Numbered from the stretch's first letter, positions 32,744 through 41,918 are shown. The stretch: 47,814 bases of DNA from Bacteroidales bacterium (GCA_024401025.1 JAKSLV010000009.1:1-47814); one strand, 5' to 3'. The notes: generated by a model from the sequence alone, not told the origin. Numbers and translations are program-made.

Positions 32744-33535
32744 ATGAAACCAGTGGAGAAGTACAAGAAACAGATAACGCTGATAACGATAGCATACAGT
32801 GTGGTAGCGCTGGGCATATTGGGCTTTGCATACATAAAGCCCAACACCATATCCACAGCCATGGTGGCCGCAATACTGGCGGCATGCACCATCATCACCA
32901 CTATTACGATATACTCCATAATGAAGGAACTATTCTCGCGCGCCACAAGCAACAGCGACGATTTCAGCATGATGTCGGAGGAGGAGCGCAAGGAAGAGGA
33001 GGAGAAAAAACGAATCCAGATGGAGAAAATCCAGAGCCAGGCCCGCGCCGAGCAGGAGAAGAAGATGATAGCCGAAAAGGTGGCAGAGATAGCATCGCCA
33101 CTCGACGAGGAGGTTTTCCCCGAAAACTACTTCGACCAGCTGCTGATAAACCTCTCCAAGACCCTCAACATCGTGCAGGGCGTGGCATACACCATCAACC
33201 GCATGGAGGGCAAATACGAGATAAAATCCACCTACGCATACTACACCACCGATACAAGCCGCAAATTCGAGATTGGCGAGGGCATCACGGGACAGGTGGC
33301 CAAGGACCAGAAGATCCTGATGCTGGACACCATACCCGAAAACTACATCCACATAGTATCGGGCCTGGGCAACAGCTCGCCAAAGATACTCATCGTAATA
33401 CCCGTGGTATACGACGACGAGACCATCTCGCTGCTGGAGCTGGCATCATTCGAGAAGCCTACAATGAACATGAAGGAATTCTTCTCTCAATTCAACAACA
33501 AGATATCAGCCAAAGTATCAGACCTACTTAAGTAA
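32744..33535 (+). CDS. membrane-anchored GAF-domain protein
   Basis: This 263-aa protein has two membrane spans (about 11-30 and 37-58), a charged coiled coil (about 76-116, EEERKEEEEKKRIQMEK) and a GAF-like domain to the end (IGEGITGQVAKDQKILML...). It looks like a sensor that could feed the CheR/CheB pair. The coiled coil may carry methylatable glutamates, but I cannot identify sites. Its stop codon directly abuts the ispD ATG. Confidence 0.78.
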   Translation: MKPVEKYKKQITLITIAYSVVALGILGFAYIKPNTISTAMVAAILAACTIITTITIYSIMKELFSRATSNSDDFSMMSEEERKEEEEKKRIQMEKIQSQARAEQEKKMIAEKVAEIASPLDEEVFPENYFDQLLINLSKTLNIVQGVAYTINRMEGKYEIKSTYAYYTTDTSRKFEIGEGITGQVAKDQKILMLDTIPENYIHIVSGLGNSSPKILIVIPVVYDDETISLLELASFEKPTMNMKEFFSQFNNKISAKVSDLLK

Positions 33536-34219
33536 ATGAAACGAGCAGCAATAATAGTGGCGGGCGGCAAGGGCCTAAGGATGGGCGCGCAGCTGCCGAA
33601 ACAGTTTCTGTCTGTGGCCGGCATCCCCATACTGTGCCGCACAATACAGAAATTCCTGCAATACGACCCCGAGATAAAGATCTTTCTGGCCCTCCCACAG
33701 ATACACATGGGGCTTTGGGCTCAGCTCTCGCTGCCATACATAAGCCCTGATGCCTACACCATGGTGGAGGGCGGCGCAGAGAGGTTCCACTCTGTAAAAA
33801 ACGCTTTAGATAAGATACCGCAAGATGTTGACCTGATAGCAGTTCACGATGGCGTACGTCCTCTGGTGAGCGTAAGAACCATAGCGGCCGCCTTTACAGA
33901 GGCCACGCTTAAGGGCAACGCCATTCCATGCATAGCGCCGCCCGAATCAATAAGGGTAGCATCAGGAAACGGCGAAAACCACGCCATAGACCGCAGCACC
34001 GTAAAACTGATACAGACGCCTCAGGTTTTTGAGGCCGGCATACTGAGGAAGGCATACTGCCTGCCGTACACACCGGCTTTCACCGACGACGCCAGCGTGG
34101 TGGAGACATCAGGAGAAAAGATAAACCTGATAGACGGCGACCGCGAGAACATAAAAATAACCACCATAGAGGACCTGAAATACGCCGAGTACATACTCAG
34201 CCAGGACACCAAGCAATAG
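33536..34219 (+). CDS. ispD: 2-C-methyl-D-erythritol 4-phosphate cytidylyltransferase
   Basis: This 227-aa enzyme of the MEP isoprenoid pathway makes CDP-methylerythritol. The N-terminal nucleotide loop IIVAGGKGLRMGAQLPKQF, the central AVHDGVRPLV and the late IKITTIEDLKYAE are diagnostic. It starts with no gap after the GAF gene, so it is co-transcribed with the CheR/CheB module, most likely for chromosomal convenience. Confidence 0.93.
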   Translation: MKRAAIIVAGGKGLRMGAQLPKQFLSVAGIPILCRTIQKFLQYDPEIKIFLALPQIHMGLWAQLSLPYISPDAYTMVEGGAERFHSVKNALDKIPQDVDLIAVHDGVRPLVSVRTIAAAFTEATLKGNAIPCIAPPESIRVASGNGENHAIDRSTVKLIQTPQVFEAGILRKAYCLPYTPAFTDDASVVETSGEKINLIDGDRENIKITTIEDLKYAEYILSQDTKQ

Positions 34220-34226
34220 ACACGTC

Positions 34227-34535
34227 ATGACTGCATACGAGCTAATAAAGAAGGCATACCTGATACCGGTGTATTTCTACAGGGCCTGCATATCGCCCCT
34301 GCTGCCGCCGGCATGCAGACACACGCCCACTTGCTCGCAATACTGCATACAGGCCATAATGACGCACGGCATTTTGATAGGATCGGCGCTTACGGCGTTC
34401 AGGATTGCAAGATGCCAGCCTTTCGGCACACACGGCCACGACCCCGTTCCCGAGAAAGGCAAGGCTTGGGAATATTTTAAATCTTTCTTCCAGAAGAAAG
34501 CTGACAACGAAAACACACCTAACACCAACATATAA
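34227..34535 (+). CDS. yidD: membrane protein insertion efficiency factor
   Basis: This 102-aa YidD family protein has the N-terminal amphipathic helix and the signature YRACISPLLPPACRHTPTCSQY, then FRIARCQPFGTHGHDPVP. It aids YidC/Sec membrane protein insertion at the inner membrane. Length is normal with a polar tail. It lies 7 bases after ispD. Confidence 0.9.
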   Translation: MTAYELIKKAYLIPVYFYRACISPLLPPACRHTPTCSQYCIQAIMTHGILIGSALTAFRIARCQPFGTHGHDPVPEKGKAWEYFKSFFQKKADNENTPNTNI

Positions 34536-34540
34536 TAAAA

Positions 34541-35626
34541 ATGGAACTAGAATCTCCTCTTAAGGAGCAATACGGCAAAGACAAGCTGTCGATACTGGAG
34601 GCTCAGCGCGCAGCCCAGGCGATAGCATTTGGCCCTATAAGTTTCCAGGCTTCCAGAATGATGTGGAAACTTGGAATCTTTGAGGCCTTGAACAACAATC
34701 CCAAAGGAATGGACCTAAAGGCAATAGCCTCAGCTACAAGCCTTTCTCTATACGCTGTTAAAGTACTGGTGGAAGCTTCGCTATCCATAGGCACCGTGAT
34801 ACTGAAGGATGGAAAATTCTTCCTTACAAAAACCGGCTGGTATATCCTTACCGACAGGATGACTCAGGTGAACATGGATTTCACCAATGATGTCAACTAC
34901 AAGGGATTCTACGACATAGAGGCGTGCCTCAGGAACGGCAAGCCCGAAGGTCTTAAGGCTCTAGGCAACTGGCCCACAGTATACGAGGGACTCTCAGAGC
35001 TGGAGCCCGAGGTTCAGAAAAGCTGGTTCGCTTTCGACCACTTCTATTCCGACAGCTCGTTCAAGGAGGCTTTGGACATCCTCTTCAAGCGCAATCCCAA
35101 GCGAATACTGGATGTGGGCGGAAATACAGGCCGCTTCGCACTGCGCTGCACGGATTACAACAAGGATGTGGAGGTTACTGTAATGGACCTTCCGCAGCAG
35201 ATTGGCATGCTGAAGAAGAATGTGGCCGATTCGGAGAATGTGTCACGCATAAAGACTTATCCCGCCAACGTACTCAGCGATACAGCATACCCCGAGGGCT
35301 ATGACGCCGTATGGATGAGCCAGTTTCTCGACTGTTTCAGCGAGGAGCAGATTCTGCACATCACATCTGCCGCCAAGCAGGCCCTGAAGCCGGGTGCCAA
35401 GCTCTATATCATGGAGACTTTCTGGGACCGTCAGAAATACGAGGCCGCATCGTACTGTCTTACAATGACATCGCTCTACTTTACCGTGATAGCAAACGGC
35501 AACAGCAAGATGTATCACAGCGCCGATATGATAGAGGTGCTTAAGAATGCCGGCTACAAGATCACCAACATCTACGACGATTTGTCCTTCGGTCACTCGA
35601 TACTGGAGTGCGAGGTTGAAAAATAG
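34541..35626 (+). CDS. class I SAM O-methyltransferase, polyene-locus type
   Basis: This 361-aa protein has an N-terminal winged-helix dimerisation region (about 15-110) and a Rossmann AdoMet domain with ILDVGGNTGRFAL (about 190-202), VMDLPQQIG and DAVWMSQFLDCFS. Methyltransferases of this form occur in Bacteroidota aryl-polyene/flexirubin loci, where they may methylate the aryl head. It lies at the end of the plus-strand operon and converges with the second polyene block, with a shared bidirectional terminator between them. Confidence 0.82.
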   Translation: MELESPLKEQYGKDKLSILEAQRAAQAIAFGPISFQASRMMWKLGIFEALNNNPKGMDLKAIASATSLSLYAVKVLVEASLSIGTVILKDGKFFLTKTGWYILTDRMTQVNMDFTNDVNYKGFYDIEACLRNGKPEGLKALGNWPTVYEGLSELEPEVQKSWFAFDHFYSDSSFKEALDILFKRNPKRILDVGGNTGRFALRCTDYNKDVEVTVMDLPQQIGMLKKNVADSENVSRIKTYPANVLSDTAYPEGYDAVWMSQFLDCFSEEQILHITSAAKQALKPGAKLYIMETFWDRQKYEAASYCLTMTSLYFTVIANGNSKMYHSADMIEVLKNAGYKITNIYDDLSFGHSILECEVEK

Positions 35627-35639
35627 TAATACAAAAAAA

Positions 35640-35659
35640 GACGCGCTGTAGAGCGCGTC
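35640..35659. terminator. bidirectional terminator between the methyltransferase and DUF3098 genes
   Basis: GACGCGCT pairs perfectly with AGCGCGTC around GTAG, with A7 before and T7 after, so it works on both strands. Confidence 0.9.
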
Positions 35660-35664
35660 TTTTT

Positions 35665-35931
35665 TTATTCCTCATCCTTTGTCTCGGACTTAGGCTTCTT
35701 CATAATGGCATATACCTCGAAACCGAAACCAAGAAGCACCACGATAGGTGCGAGAGTGATTCTTGTGAAGCTGAAGATAGACTCGTCGAAGACGTTTGGA
35801 TCGTCGGAGCCGCCACCAGCCATCAGAATAAAACCAAGAATTATGATTCCCAAGCCAATGAGAACCAATTTGTAATTCTCCTTCGAGAATGCGAAGGACG
35901 AATTGGAATTTTCTGTATTATTGTTTTCCAT
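35665..35931 (-). CDS. DUF3098 two-span membrane protein
   Basis: This 88-aa protein reads FAFSKENYKLVLIGLGIIIL, then MAGGGSDDPNVFDESIFSF and TRITLAPIVVLLGFGFE, the complete DUF3098 signature, with two membrane spans and a polar tail. Function is unknown; in other Bacteroidota it sits among cell-division or envelope genes. Here it is the last gene of the polyene minus-strand operon, 20 bases after the oxidoreductase gene. Confidence 0.88.
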   Translation of the reverse strand: MENNNTENSNSSFAFSKENYKLVLIGLGIIILGFILMAGGGSDDPNVFDESIFSFTRITLAPIVVLLGFGFEVYAIMKKPKSETKDEE

Positions 35932-35951
35932 GATTAGAAAGTTAGTTTACG

Positions 35952-37460
35952 TTATTTATTTAGTATTTCGGTCATCATAGATTCAAAAACATCAGGTTCA
36001 AGCAAGTGCTTTACTGTCAACAAAGACGTCATACTCACTCCCAGGAATCCATGAAGACCTATATTTTGACCTGTCCAATAAACATTAGTGGTTAGGGACA
36101 ATCTCTGAGAGAATTTTTTCTCAGAAAGGCCATAAGCACTTCCCTCTGCTGTGCCGGTATAATCCTTATACGTCAAAGGAGTAGATTCCCAAACACAATT
36201 CCAATCTATGCAATCCTTGATATCAGGCATATAACGCTCCACAACATCAAGGAGCTGATTTGTCTTGCTACGTTTAAAATCATCATATTCCTTTCCGCGC
36301 TTCATAGGCTCTGTACCATCAAACTTAGCTACATCGCTCCAAAGCATCGGTGTGAGAATATCGATATTATCAACATAATCACCTTCCTTGGGCACAGCAA
36401 AACTTACAAGCACAGCTGATGGCTTGTTATCAGCTGCCTGCCAAGCTTCTCCCCAAACATCAGAGCTTTCATGAATATAAATATTTCTATTCTGATATTT
36501 CAATGTATTGGGTTTAATGGCCAAGTTAGCAGTAAACATACCGAAACTATTGTCACCCTTGGCTTGAGTCTTGTACTGGAAGGATCTCAAAACCTTGGTC
36601 CCAGAAATCATAGGAATAAAAGAGGCCGGATGAATATTGGAAATAACTGCTTCTGCAACCTCAATAATAGAACGAACGCCTGATTTGCTCTCGTATTCTA
36701 CAGTCCTTACAATGCCATCACCTTCATCATTCAGTTTGGTTACCTTTGCATCAAGAAGAACACGATTCTCTTTACTGAAAGACTTGATACTATCTACCAA
36801 AGAATCAGCGATCTGCATTCCTCCTCCACACAACCTGTATGCACTCTTAATGAAGGACGCATTAATCTGAAGGAAATGATAAAGTGGCAACTTTTCGTTG
36901 AGAGGCATTTTGGGAGATGTACCAGAAAGAACATTAATCAAATCCTCGTCGGAAAATGTTTCCCTAAGATATGGAAGAGCCTTCCTCACGAATGGAGAAT
37001 TAGGATCCATCATTTCCTGAGGAGTCTTGTTCAAACTGTCAAAAATATTATCGCCAATTTCTTTAAGATCGGCCACATACTTCTCCAAATTTGCTTTTTG
37101 ATGAGGGAAATATTCAACCATTTGATTCAAGAAAGCATCATAACCATTCTTGAACTTATACGATTTACCCTTGTAGATTACCTCATCGAAACAATCCTCA
37201 TCCATCTTTTTCCAGGGCAAATCCATAAGACCGAAATACTTGAAAATACGGTTCAATGGCTGTCCCTCGTCCAATCCGCCTACGTAATGGAAACCGGTAT
37301 CGAATTTATGACCCTTGCGCTCAAATGTCTGAAGACAGCCGCCCAAGTATTGTTTGTTCTTCTCCAATACAATAACCTTCTTGCCGGCTTTTGCGAGAAT
37401 GTAAGCACATTCCAAGCCACCAAGACCAGCGCCGATAATCGCTACATCGTACTTTTCCAT
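35952..37460 (-). CDS. CrtI/phytoene-desaturase-like FAD oxidoreductase
   Basis: The 502-aa protein has the FAD Rossmann motif AIIGAGLGGLECAYILAKAG, the second motif YLGGCLQTFERKGHKFDTG and a C-terminal FAD block (TGQNIGLHGFLG). It is of the phytoene desaturase / retinol saturase type. In polyene loci these enzymes may adjust the unsaturation of the chain. It is downstream of ACP and dehydratase genes. A related enzyme is encoded at 41919-43421. Confidence 0.85.
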   Translation of the reverse strand: MEKYDVAIIGAGLGGLECAYILAKAGKKVIVLEKNKQYLGGCLQTFERKGHKFDTGFHYVGGLDEGQPLNRIFKYFGLMDLPWKKMDEDCFDEVIYKGKSYKFKNGYDAFLNQMVEYFPHQKANLEKYVADLKEIGDNIFDSLNKTPQEMMDPNSPFVRKALPYLRETFSDEDLINVLSGTSPKMPLNEKLPLYHFLQINASFIKSAYRLCGGGMQIADSLVDSIKSFSKENRVLLDAKVTKLNDEGDGIVRTVEYESKSGVRSIIEVAEAVISNIHPASFIPMISGTKVLRSFQYKTQAKGDNSFGMFTANLAIKPNTLKYQNRNIYIHESSDVWGEAWQAADNKPSAVLVSFAVPKEGDYVDNIDILTPMLWSDVAKFDGTEPMKRGKEYDDFKRSKTNQLLDVVERYMPDIKDCIDWNCVWESTPLTYKDYTGTAEGSAYGLSEKKFSQRLSLTTNVYWTGQNIGLHGFLGVSMTSLLTVKHLLEPDVFESMMTEILNK

Positions 37461-37503
37461 ATACTCAATTATTAGAAATTATGCGGATTATGATAAAATT
37501 TTA

Positions 37504-37875
37504 TCAAGAAAGTCTGTCAACCAATGTTCCTGAGAGGGTCATGTATGTAACATCCTCGTGGAAGATAGTGGCAGAAAGCTTGTAAGGGTCGGCGGCGTCG
37601 AACTGCACCTTAACGTTAAGCTTAGGCGAGCCGTCGGGAGTTACCATAGAGGTAAGGCGGCAGCGGTCGATATCCTTCAATGTAAAAGCCTTGCCCTGAG
37701 CATCCTCGGCACACTCCTTTATCATCTGAATATTGCAGACTCCGGGAGTGATAGGCTTCTCGGGGAAATGACCCTTGTATACATCATGGTTAGGATTCAT
37801 AGAAATGGCGTATACTACAGAGCCGTCGTCCTGAACCTGCTTGCCGTCTATGGTGTAAAAGTCTTTTACCAACAT
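37504..37875 (-). CDS. hot-dog 3-hydroxyacyl-ACP dehydratase, ApeI-like
   Basis: I use ATG 37875 (MLVKDFYTIDGK), giving 123 aa; the longer frame to 38016 runs into the next gene. The motif GHFPEKPITPGVCNIQMI matches the FabZ/FabA HFPxxPxxPG loop with the catalytic His. The position usually taken by catalytic Glu is Gln. It should dehydrate 3-hydroxyacyl-ACP to give conjugated double bonds. A second hot-dog protein at 38359-38790 has the Glu-type helix but no HFP loop. Confidence 0.8.
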   Translation of the reverse strand: MLVKDFYTIDGKQVQDDGSVVYAISMNPNHDVYKGHFPEKPITPGVCNIQMIKECAEDAQGKAFTLKDIDRCRLTSMVTPDGSPKLNVKVQFDAADPYKLSATIFHEDVTYMTLSGTLVDRLS

Positions 37876-37894
37876 GATAATAAATGAATATTTT

Positions 37895-38356
37895 TTAATG
37901 TTTCTTGGCTGATGCGATATTCCAGCGCTTTTTCCACTCGGCATAGAACTCGGGATTGCTGGTCTCGAACACGCCGCTCCTAGATACAAAGAGCTGAGTA
38001 GTTTCGGCCTCCACAATCACCGCGCCGTCGCTGGGTCTGGTAATCAGATACTTGAAAACCATCTTGGCCGATCTGGCTGGAATATATGTGATAGTAATGG
38101 ACAGGCGGTCGCTGATGCGTGCCGAATTGCGATATTGCAGGTGCATATCCACCACAGGAGCCACATATCCGCTGTTGAAGATGTGGAGATACTCGAATCC
38201 GAACTTGGCGCCAAACCTCTCGCGGGCGTCCTCCATGTATTTCACGTAGTTGCCGTGCCATACCATCTGGATGCCGTCTAGGTCATAAAAGGGAACCTGA
38301 AACTCGTAAGTTAAGCTGAGCACCTCAGGCACATTGCTGCTGGAAGTATCGGTCAT
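37895..38356 (-). CDS. hot-dog acyl-CoA/ACP thioesterase (4HBT/YbgC type)
   Basis: This 153-aa protein has the 4-hydroxybenzoyl-CoA thioesterase motif YDLDGIQMVWHGNYVKYMED (catalytic Asp plus HGNY). It should cleave acyl thioesters, perhaps releasing the polyene or editing. It lies between two dehydratase-type genes; its start is only 2 bases from the end of the one upstream. Thioesterases of this type are standard in aryl-polyene loci (ApeK-like). Confidence 0.85.
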   Translation of the reverse strand: MTDTSSSNVPEVLSLTYEFQVPFYDLDGIQMVWHGNYVKYMEDARERFGAKFGFEYLHIFNSGYVAPVVDMHLQYRNSARISDRLSITITYIPARSAKMVFKYLITRPSDGAVIVEAETTQLFVSRSGVFETSNPEFYAEWKKRWNIASAKKH

Positions 38357-38358
38357 TA

Positions 38359-38790
38359 TTACTTGTCCATGAAAATTTTAATCTTGCAAGTGGCCGCCTC
38401 CACACCGTTGATGGTGGTTACGGCATTCATCAGGGTGATGTTCATAGCCTGGCTCTGCACTGAGAGGCTGGAGCGGAGGCTGTCTCCCACATGGGCAGGT
38501 GTCTTGAGAGCAAACTTCTTGATTTCGGCGATATAGCCAAGCACGATGGGGCGCTTGTTGATCCAGTCGTTGTAGCCGGCAAAAGTTGCGGCGCTCTGGG
38601 CTATATGTTCAATCATGCCGGACTCAGAAAACAATTTGCCGTCAACAAACAAGTTGTCAGCGGCAATTGTAAGTCCTGTCTCAACGGAAGTCTCGGTGCA
38701 CTGGTAGAGGGCATCCACCATGAGCATAGGCTCGCGCTGAGGAATAAAAGTCTTTATCTCATCACCTGAATACATTACAGATGCTGACAT
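38359..38790 (-). CDS. hot-dog dehydratase partner, ApeP-like
   Basis: This 143-aa protein has FIPQREPMLMVDAL near residues 15-28, resembling the PHxxPMLLxD start of ApeP/FabZ-like proteins, and SGMIEHIAQSAATFAGY with the conserved Glu. The His-containing HFP loop is absent. I read it as the partner of the ApeI-like protein at 37504-37875, together supplying one His and one Glu. Alternative start at residue 6. Confidence 0.75.
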   Translation of the reverse strand: MSASVMYSGDEIKTFIPQREPMLMVDALYQCTETSVETGLTIAADNLFVDGKLFSESGMIEHIAQSAATFAGYNDWINKRPIVLGYIAEIKKFALKTPAHVGDSLRSSLSVQSQAMNITLMNAVTTINGVEAATCKIKIFMDK

Positions 38791-38799
38791 AAGCTGGAA

Positions 38800-39045
38800 T
38801 TAAGCGTTAAGTTTGTCGAATACGAAATCGTAAAGATTTGCGAAAGTCTTAACCTGGCCAACATTCTGACCCTTGATTTCAACACCGAATTCCTCCTCTA
38901 CGAGAGCGATCATATCAACGAGTGAGAGGCTGTCGAGCTCGAGAGTCTCCTTGATGTTGGCATCAGGAGTGATTGAGCTTTCCTCTACCTCGAATTCGCC
39001 TGCGAGAACCGAGTTCATTTTTGCGATGAGTTCGTTCTTTTCCAT
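38800..39045 (-). CDS. acyl carrier protein
   Basis: This 81-aa ACP has the attachment motif TLELDSLSLVDMIAL with Ser in DSL and a very acidic surface. It begins the minus-strand unit ACP, ApeP-like, thioesterase, ApeI-like, oxidoreductase, DUF3098. It is the third ACP in the window, which suits a dedicated synthase with several carrier steps. Confidence 0.92.
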   Translation of the reverse strand: MEKNELIAKMNSVLAGEFEVEESSITPDANIKETLELDSLSLVDMIALVEEEFGVEIKGQNVGQVKTFANLYDFVFDKLNA

Positions 39046-39186
39046 TCTAATAATCTGTTTTTATATGTTATACAAATTGTTTTGATGCAAATTTCAGCAT
39101 TTTTTTTGTGCCTAGCAAAAAAATGGTGTAAAAAAAATGCTAATAATATCTAAAATTAGGAAATTACATTTTCCTAATTAGAAAAA

Positions 39187-39216
39187 CCACCCCACAATCT
39201 CACGACTGGAGGGTGG
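39187..39216 (-). terminator. terminator of the ketosynthase operon
   Basis: On the minus strand CCACCC and GGGTGG enclose an 18-base loop and are followed by TTTTTC. It splits the second polyene block into two transcription units. Confidence 0.6.
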
Positions 39217-39255
39217 AAAAAAAATAATAAATATTTATGGAAACAAAATACTTAT

Positions 39256-40488
39256 TTAGAGATTCCTTACAATGATAGTGGAATTGGTGCCACCAAAACC
39301 AAACGAGTTGCTAAGGAATGTATCGAAGTGTGTAGCCACCCTCTCGCCCGGGATGTTGAGAGCTGGAAGCTCTGGATCGGGGGTGTTGAAGTTGAGGTTG
39401 GCAGCCACAAAGTCGTTCTTCATCATAAGAGTAGAGTAGATAACCTCGCTTGCGCCGGCCATCCACATCTCGTGACCAGTCTGCGACTTGGTGGAAGTAA
39501 CGTAAGGCTTGTGGGCACCGAGAATCTGGTCGATGGCCTTGGCCTCGTTCATATCGCCGATGTGGGTAGATGTAGCGTGGGCATTTACGTATCCAATCTC
39601 GTTTACATTAAGGCCGTGGCTCTCCTTGGCATGGAGGAGCGCATACTCGAGCGACTTGGCTGGGCCGGCCACGTTGGGAGAAGAGATATGGTCGCCGTTG
39701 CTGGAGAATCCCCAAGACACAATCTCGGCAATGATGGGAGCGCCACGCTTTACTGCGTGCTCGTATTCCTCGATGATTACAGTGGCAGCGCCGCCGCCAG
39801 GCACAAGACCGTCGCGGTCCTTGTCGAATGGGCGCGATGCGGCTGTAGGATCGCTCTCACGTACCGAGAAAGCGCTGATGCCGTCGAAAGAGCCTACTGC
39901 GTATGGGTTAACCTCCTGAGCGCCACCGCATACCACGATGTTCTGGAGGCCGTTCTTGATGAGAAGGGCTCCAAGGCCGATGGCATGGCTGGAAGAAGCG
40001 CAGGCGCCTGATACTGTAAGGTTGATGCCCTTGAGGTGGAATATGCAGCCAAGGTTCATTGTTACGGTAGAGTTCATCGACTGGAAGATACCGCCCGAAC
40101 CAATCAAGGTAGTATTCTTCTTGCGGAACATAGTCTCTACAGACTTATATACAGGCTCTGCTGTGGAATCATTGCCGTATAGGAGACCTATCTCGTGAGC
40201 GTCGATATAGTCTTGGTCGAGCTTGGCCTGCTTCAGCGCGTCGGCTGTGGCGGCGTAGGCATATTTTGCTGGCTCTGGCATAAATACACGCTGACCTCTG
40301 GAGAGCTGACCCTTCAAGTCAGGCACTTCAAGCTTTGATGTAAGGCCAGAACGGAAGCCCAAATCCTTTCTTTCCTGGTCCAGAACAATTCCGGACACAC
40401 CATTATAGAGAGAGTCTCTTACTTCGTCGAGAGTCTTTCCGAGGCAGGAATAGATACCCATTCCTGTGATAACTACTCTTTTTTCCAT
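39256..40488 (-). CDS. beta-ketoacyl-ACP synthase (FabB/FabF family), polyene locus
   Basis: This 410-aa enzyme has triad residues in VSGACASSSHAIG (Cys163), NAHATSTHIGD and QTGHEMWMAGASE. It is the paralogue of 11943-13172, with matching blocks along the whole length. The last 5 codons of the upstream acyltransferase gene overlap its start (40473-40488), a sign of translational coupling. It probably extends the polyene chain, with dehydratases and ACP encoded downstream. Confidence 0.9.
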   Translation of the reverse strand: MEKRVVITGMGIYSCLGKTLDEVRDSLYNGVSGIVLDQERKDLGFRSGLTSKLEVPDLKGQLSRGQRVFMPEPAKYAYAATADALKQAKLDQDYIDAHEIGLLYGNDSTAEPVYKSVETMFRKKNTTLIGSGGIFQSMNSTVTMNLGCIFHLKGINLTVSGACASSSHAIGLGALLIKNGLQNIVVCGGAQEVNPYAVGSFDGISAFSVRESDPTAASRPFDKDRDGLVPGGGAATVIIEEYEHAVKRGAPIIAEIVSWGFSSNGDHISSPNVAGPAKSLEYALLHAKESHGLNVNEIGYVNAHATSTHIGDMNEAKAIDQILGAHKPYVTSTKSQTGHEMWMAGASEVIYSTLMMKNDFVAANLNFNTPDPELPALNIPGERVATHFDTFLSNSFGFGGTNSTIIVRNL

Positions 40489-41864
40489 GTATTTTTATTT
40501 AATATATTATCAAGTTTATCAAAAAGTTTATTCTTAACATCCACGGCAGCCTTCAGGGCCTTGTCCTTAAGGTTCCTGAACCTCAGGTGCCGTCTCAGAT
40601 CCATATACATCATCCTGTATCCCCAGGCAAAGAGTCCCAGCAGAGGCAGGCACAACGTGTGTATTGCGGCATACAGCCAGCTGTAGAGGCATCCCTCCGT
40701 CACAAACACGGCCGTATACGTAATTGGAATCACCACCAGGGCGTTCAGCGCAAACCTTACGCCGCCAATGAACATTGCACCGTGGCTGTCGCCGGCCTTC
40801 AGCTTGTTGGTTATGGGCGTAGGCGCAAACAGCAGTATCAGGTTTGGCACCAGGCCGGCCAGCATTATCGGGAATCCTGATACCAGGCCCAAAATCCGGA
40901 GCGCTATCTGTCCGCCGCCAAGCTGTTTCTGATACATCACCTTGCCGATCCTTTGCTCTCCGCAGGCGGCCTTCAGCATCAGGGCATCCTTGTAGATGGA
41001 ATCCCTGAGGCTCTCGTCCTCAGATACAGCCTGCATCAGCTCCTTTACAAAAGCCTTGTCGGACATCAGCTTGTCGGGCAGATTGTCGGGGTTGCCGCCG
41101 CAATCGCCGCAATACTTCATGCCGTAGGTCTCGCGCAGATAATCGATGGCCTCGTAGTTGTCCAGATCGGTGATGTTCAGCATCATATCGTCTATCTGAC
41201 TGCGCACCAAGGCGTTGAGGTTTCGCTGCACGGTACGTGGCTTGGTCTGATACTGCTCGTAATACGGCATCAGCGATATGGGCTTTCCAAATTTCACCAG
41301 CATCTGCTCGCGGAAGTGGAAATAGTCGCTGTAGTGGTTTATCATCGGCAGTATCTGTATGTCGGTCTTGAAATCCGACTTCTTGGCGGCGTCGAACGCC
41401 ATCCTCAGATATCCTTGCGAAAACTCTCCCAGCCATCTCTTGTCCTGATTGACAGCCTCAGGGAAAATCATCACCGAACCGCCTTCCAGAATCCTCTCGC
41501 CAGCCTCGGCAAACACGTCGAAGTTTTTGCCCAGAGCATCAGCGCCATCCATACCCAGGCGGAAGGCCGGCAGCAGATACCACGACCTTAGCAAACCGCC
41601 CACAAAACGCTTCTGGAAGAGGTCGGCCCTGGTGAAAATGCTCACCGGCCTGTCCGTCATCGAAAACTCCACGGCAAGAGCGTCGTTGAGTGCGTTCTGG
41701 TGATTGGATGCCACAATAAGAGGCGTTCCCTTGGGAGGAACGTTCTCCTTGCCCAGCAAGTAGATGCGCTTGTAATAGACAAGGTCGTGCCAAAAGCGCA
41801 CGTAGGCTCTCGACAGACGGAAGAAAATCTCTCCAAATATGTTTCGCTTCTTACTTTCTTGCAT
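40473..41864 (-). CDS. PlsC-like 1-acyl-glycerol-3-phosphate acyltransferase family protein
   Basis: This 463-aa protein has an N-terminal PlsC domain with SNHQNALNDAL, the Bacteroidota form of the NHX4D motif with one extra residue, and VMIFPEAVNQ for FPEG. The C-terminal half has membrane spans around 325-350 and 385-425. In this context it may acylate a glycerol or lipid headgroup with the polyene acyl chain. It overlaps the ketosynthase downstream by 16 bases. Confidence 0.82.
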   Translation of the reverse strand: MQESKKRNIFGEIFFRLSRAYVRFWHDLVYYKRIYLLGKENVPPKGTPLIVASNHQNALNDALAVEFSMTDRPVSIFTRADLFQKRFVGGLLRSWYLLPAFRLGMDGADALGKNFDVFAEAGERILEGGSVMIFPEAVNQDKRWLGEFSQGYLRMAFDAAKKSDFKTDIQILPMINHYSDYFHFREQMLVKFGKPISLMPYYEQYQTKPRTVQRNLNALVRSQIDDMMLNITDLDNYEAIDYLRETYGMKYCGDCGGNPDNLPDKLMSDKAFVKELMQAVSEDESLRDSIYKDALMLKAACGEQRIGKVMYQKQLGGGQIALRILGLVSGFPIMLAGLVPNLILLFAPTPITNKLKAGDSHGAMFIGGVRFALNALVVIPITYTAVFVTEGCLYSWLYAAIHTLCLPLLGLFAWGYRMMYMDLRRHLRFRNLKDKALKAAVDVKNKLFDKLDNILNKNTWKKE

Positions 41865-41918
41865 ATCAATCCACCGCGCAAGCGGGAAATTAAGATTTTG
41901 TAAAGATACAATAGTTTT

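Noticed and set aside
33843..33852. 10-base match of the guide-like stretch (GTTCACGATG) inside ispD
   Set aside because: The match does not extend beyond 10 bases and encodes the invariant AVHDGVR motif of IspD, so it is best read as chance.
37876..38016. N-terminal extension of the ApeI-like dehydratase to 38016
   Set aside because: The extension overlaps the thioesterase gene and reads as low-complexity non-coding translation; ATG 37875 gives the normal hot-dog start.
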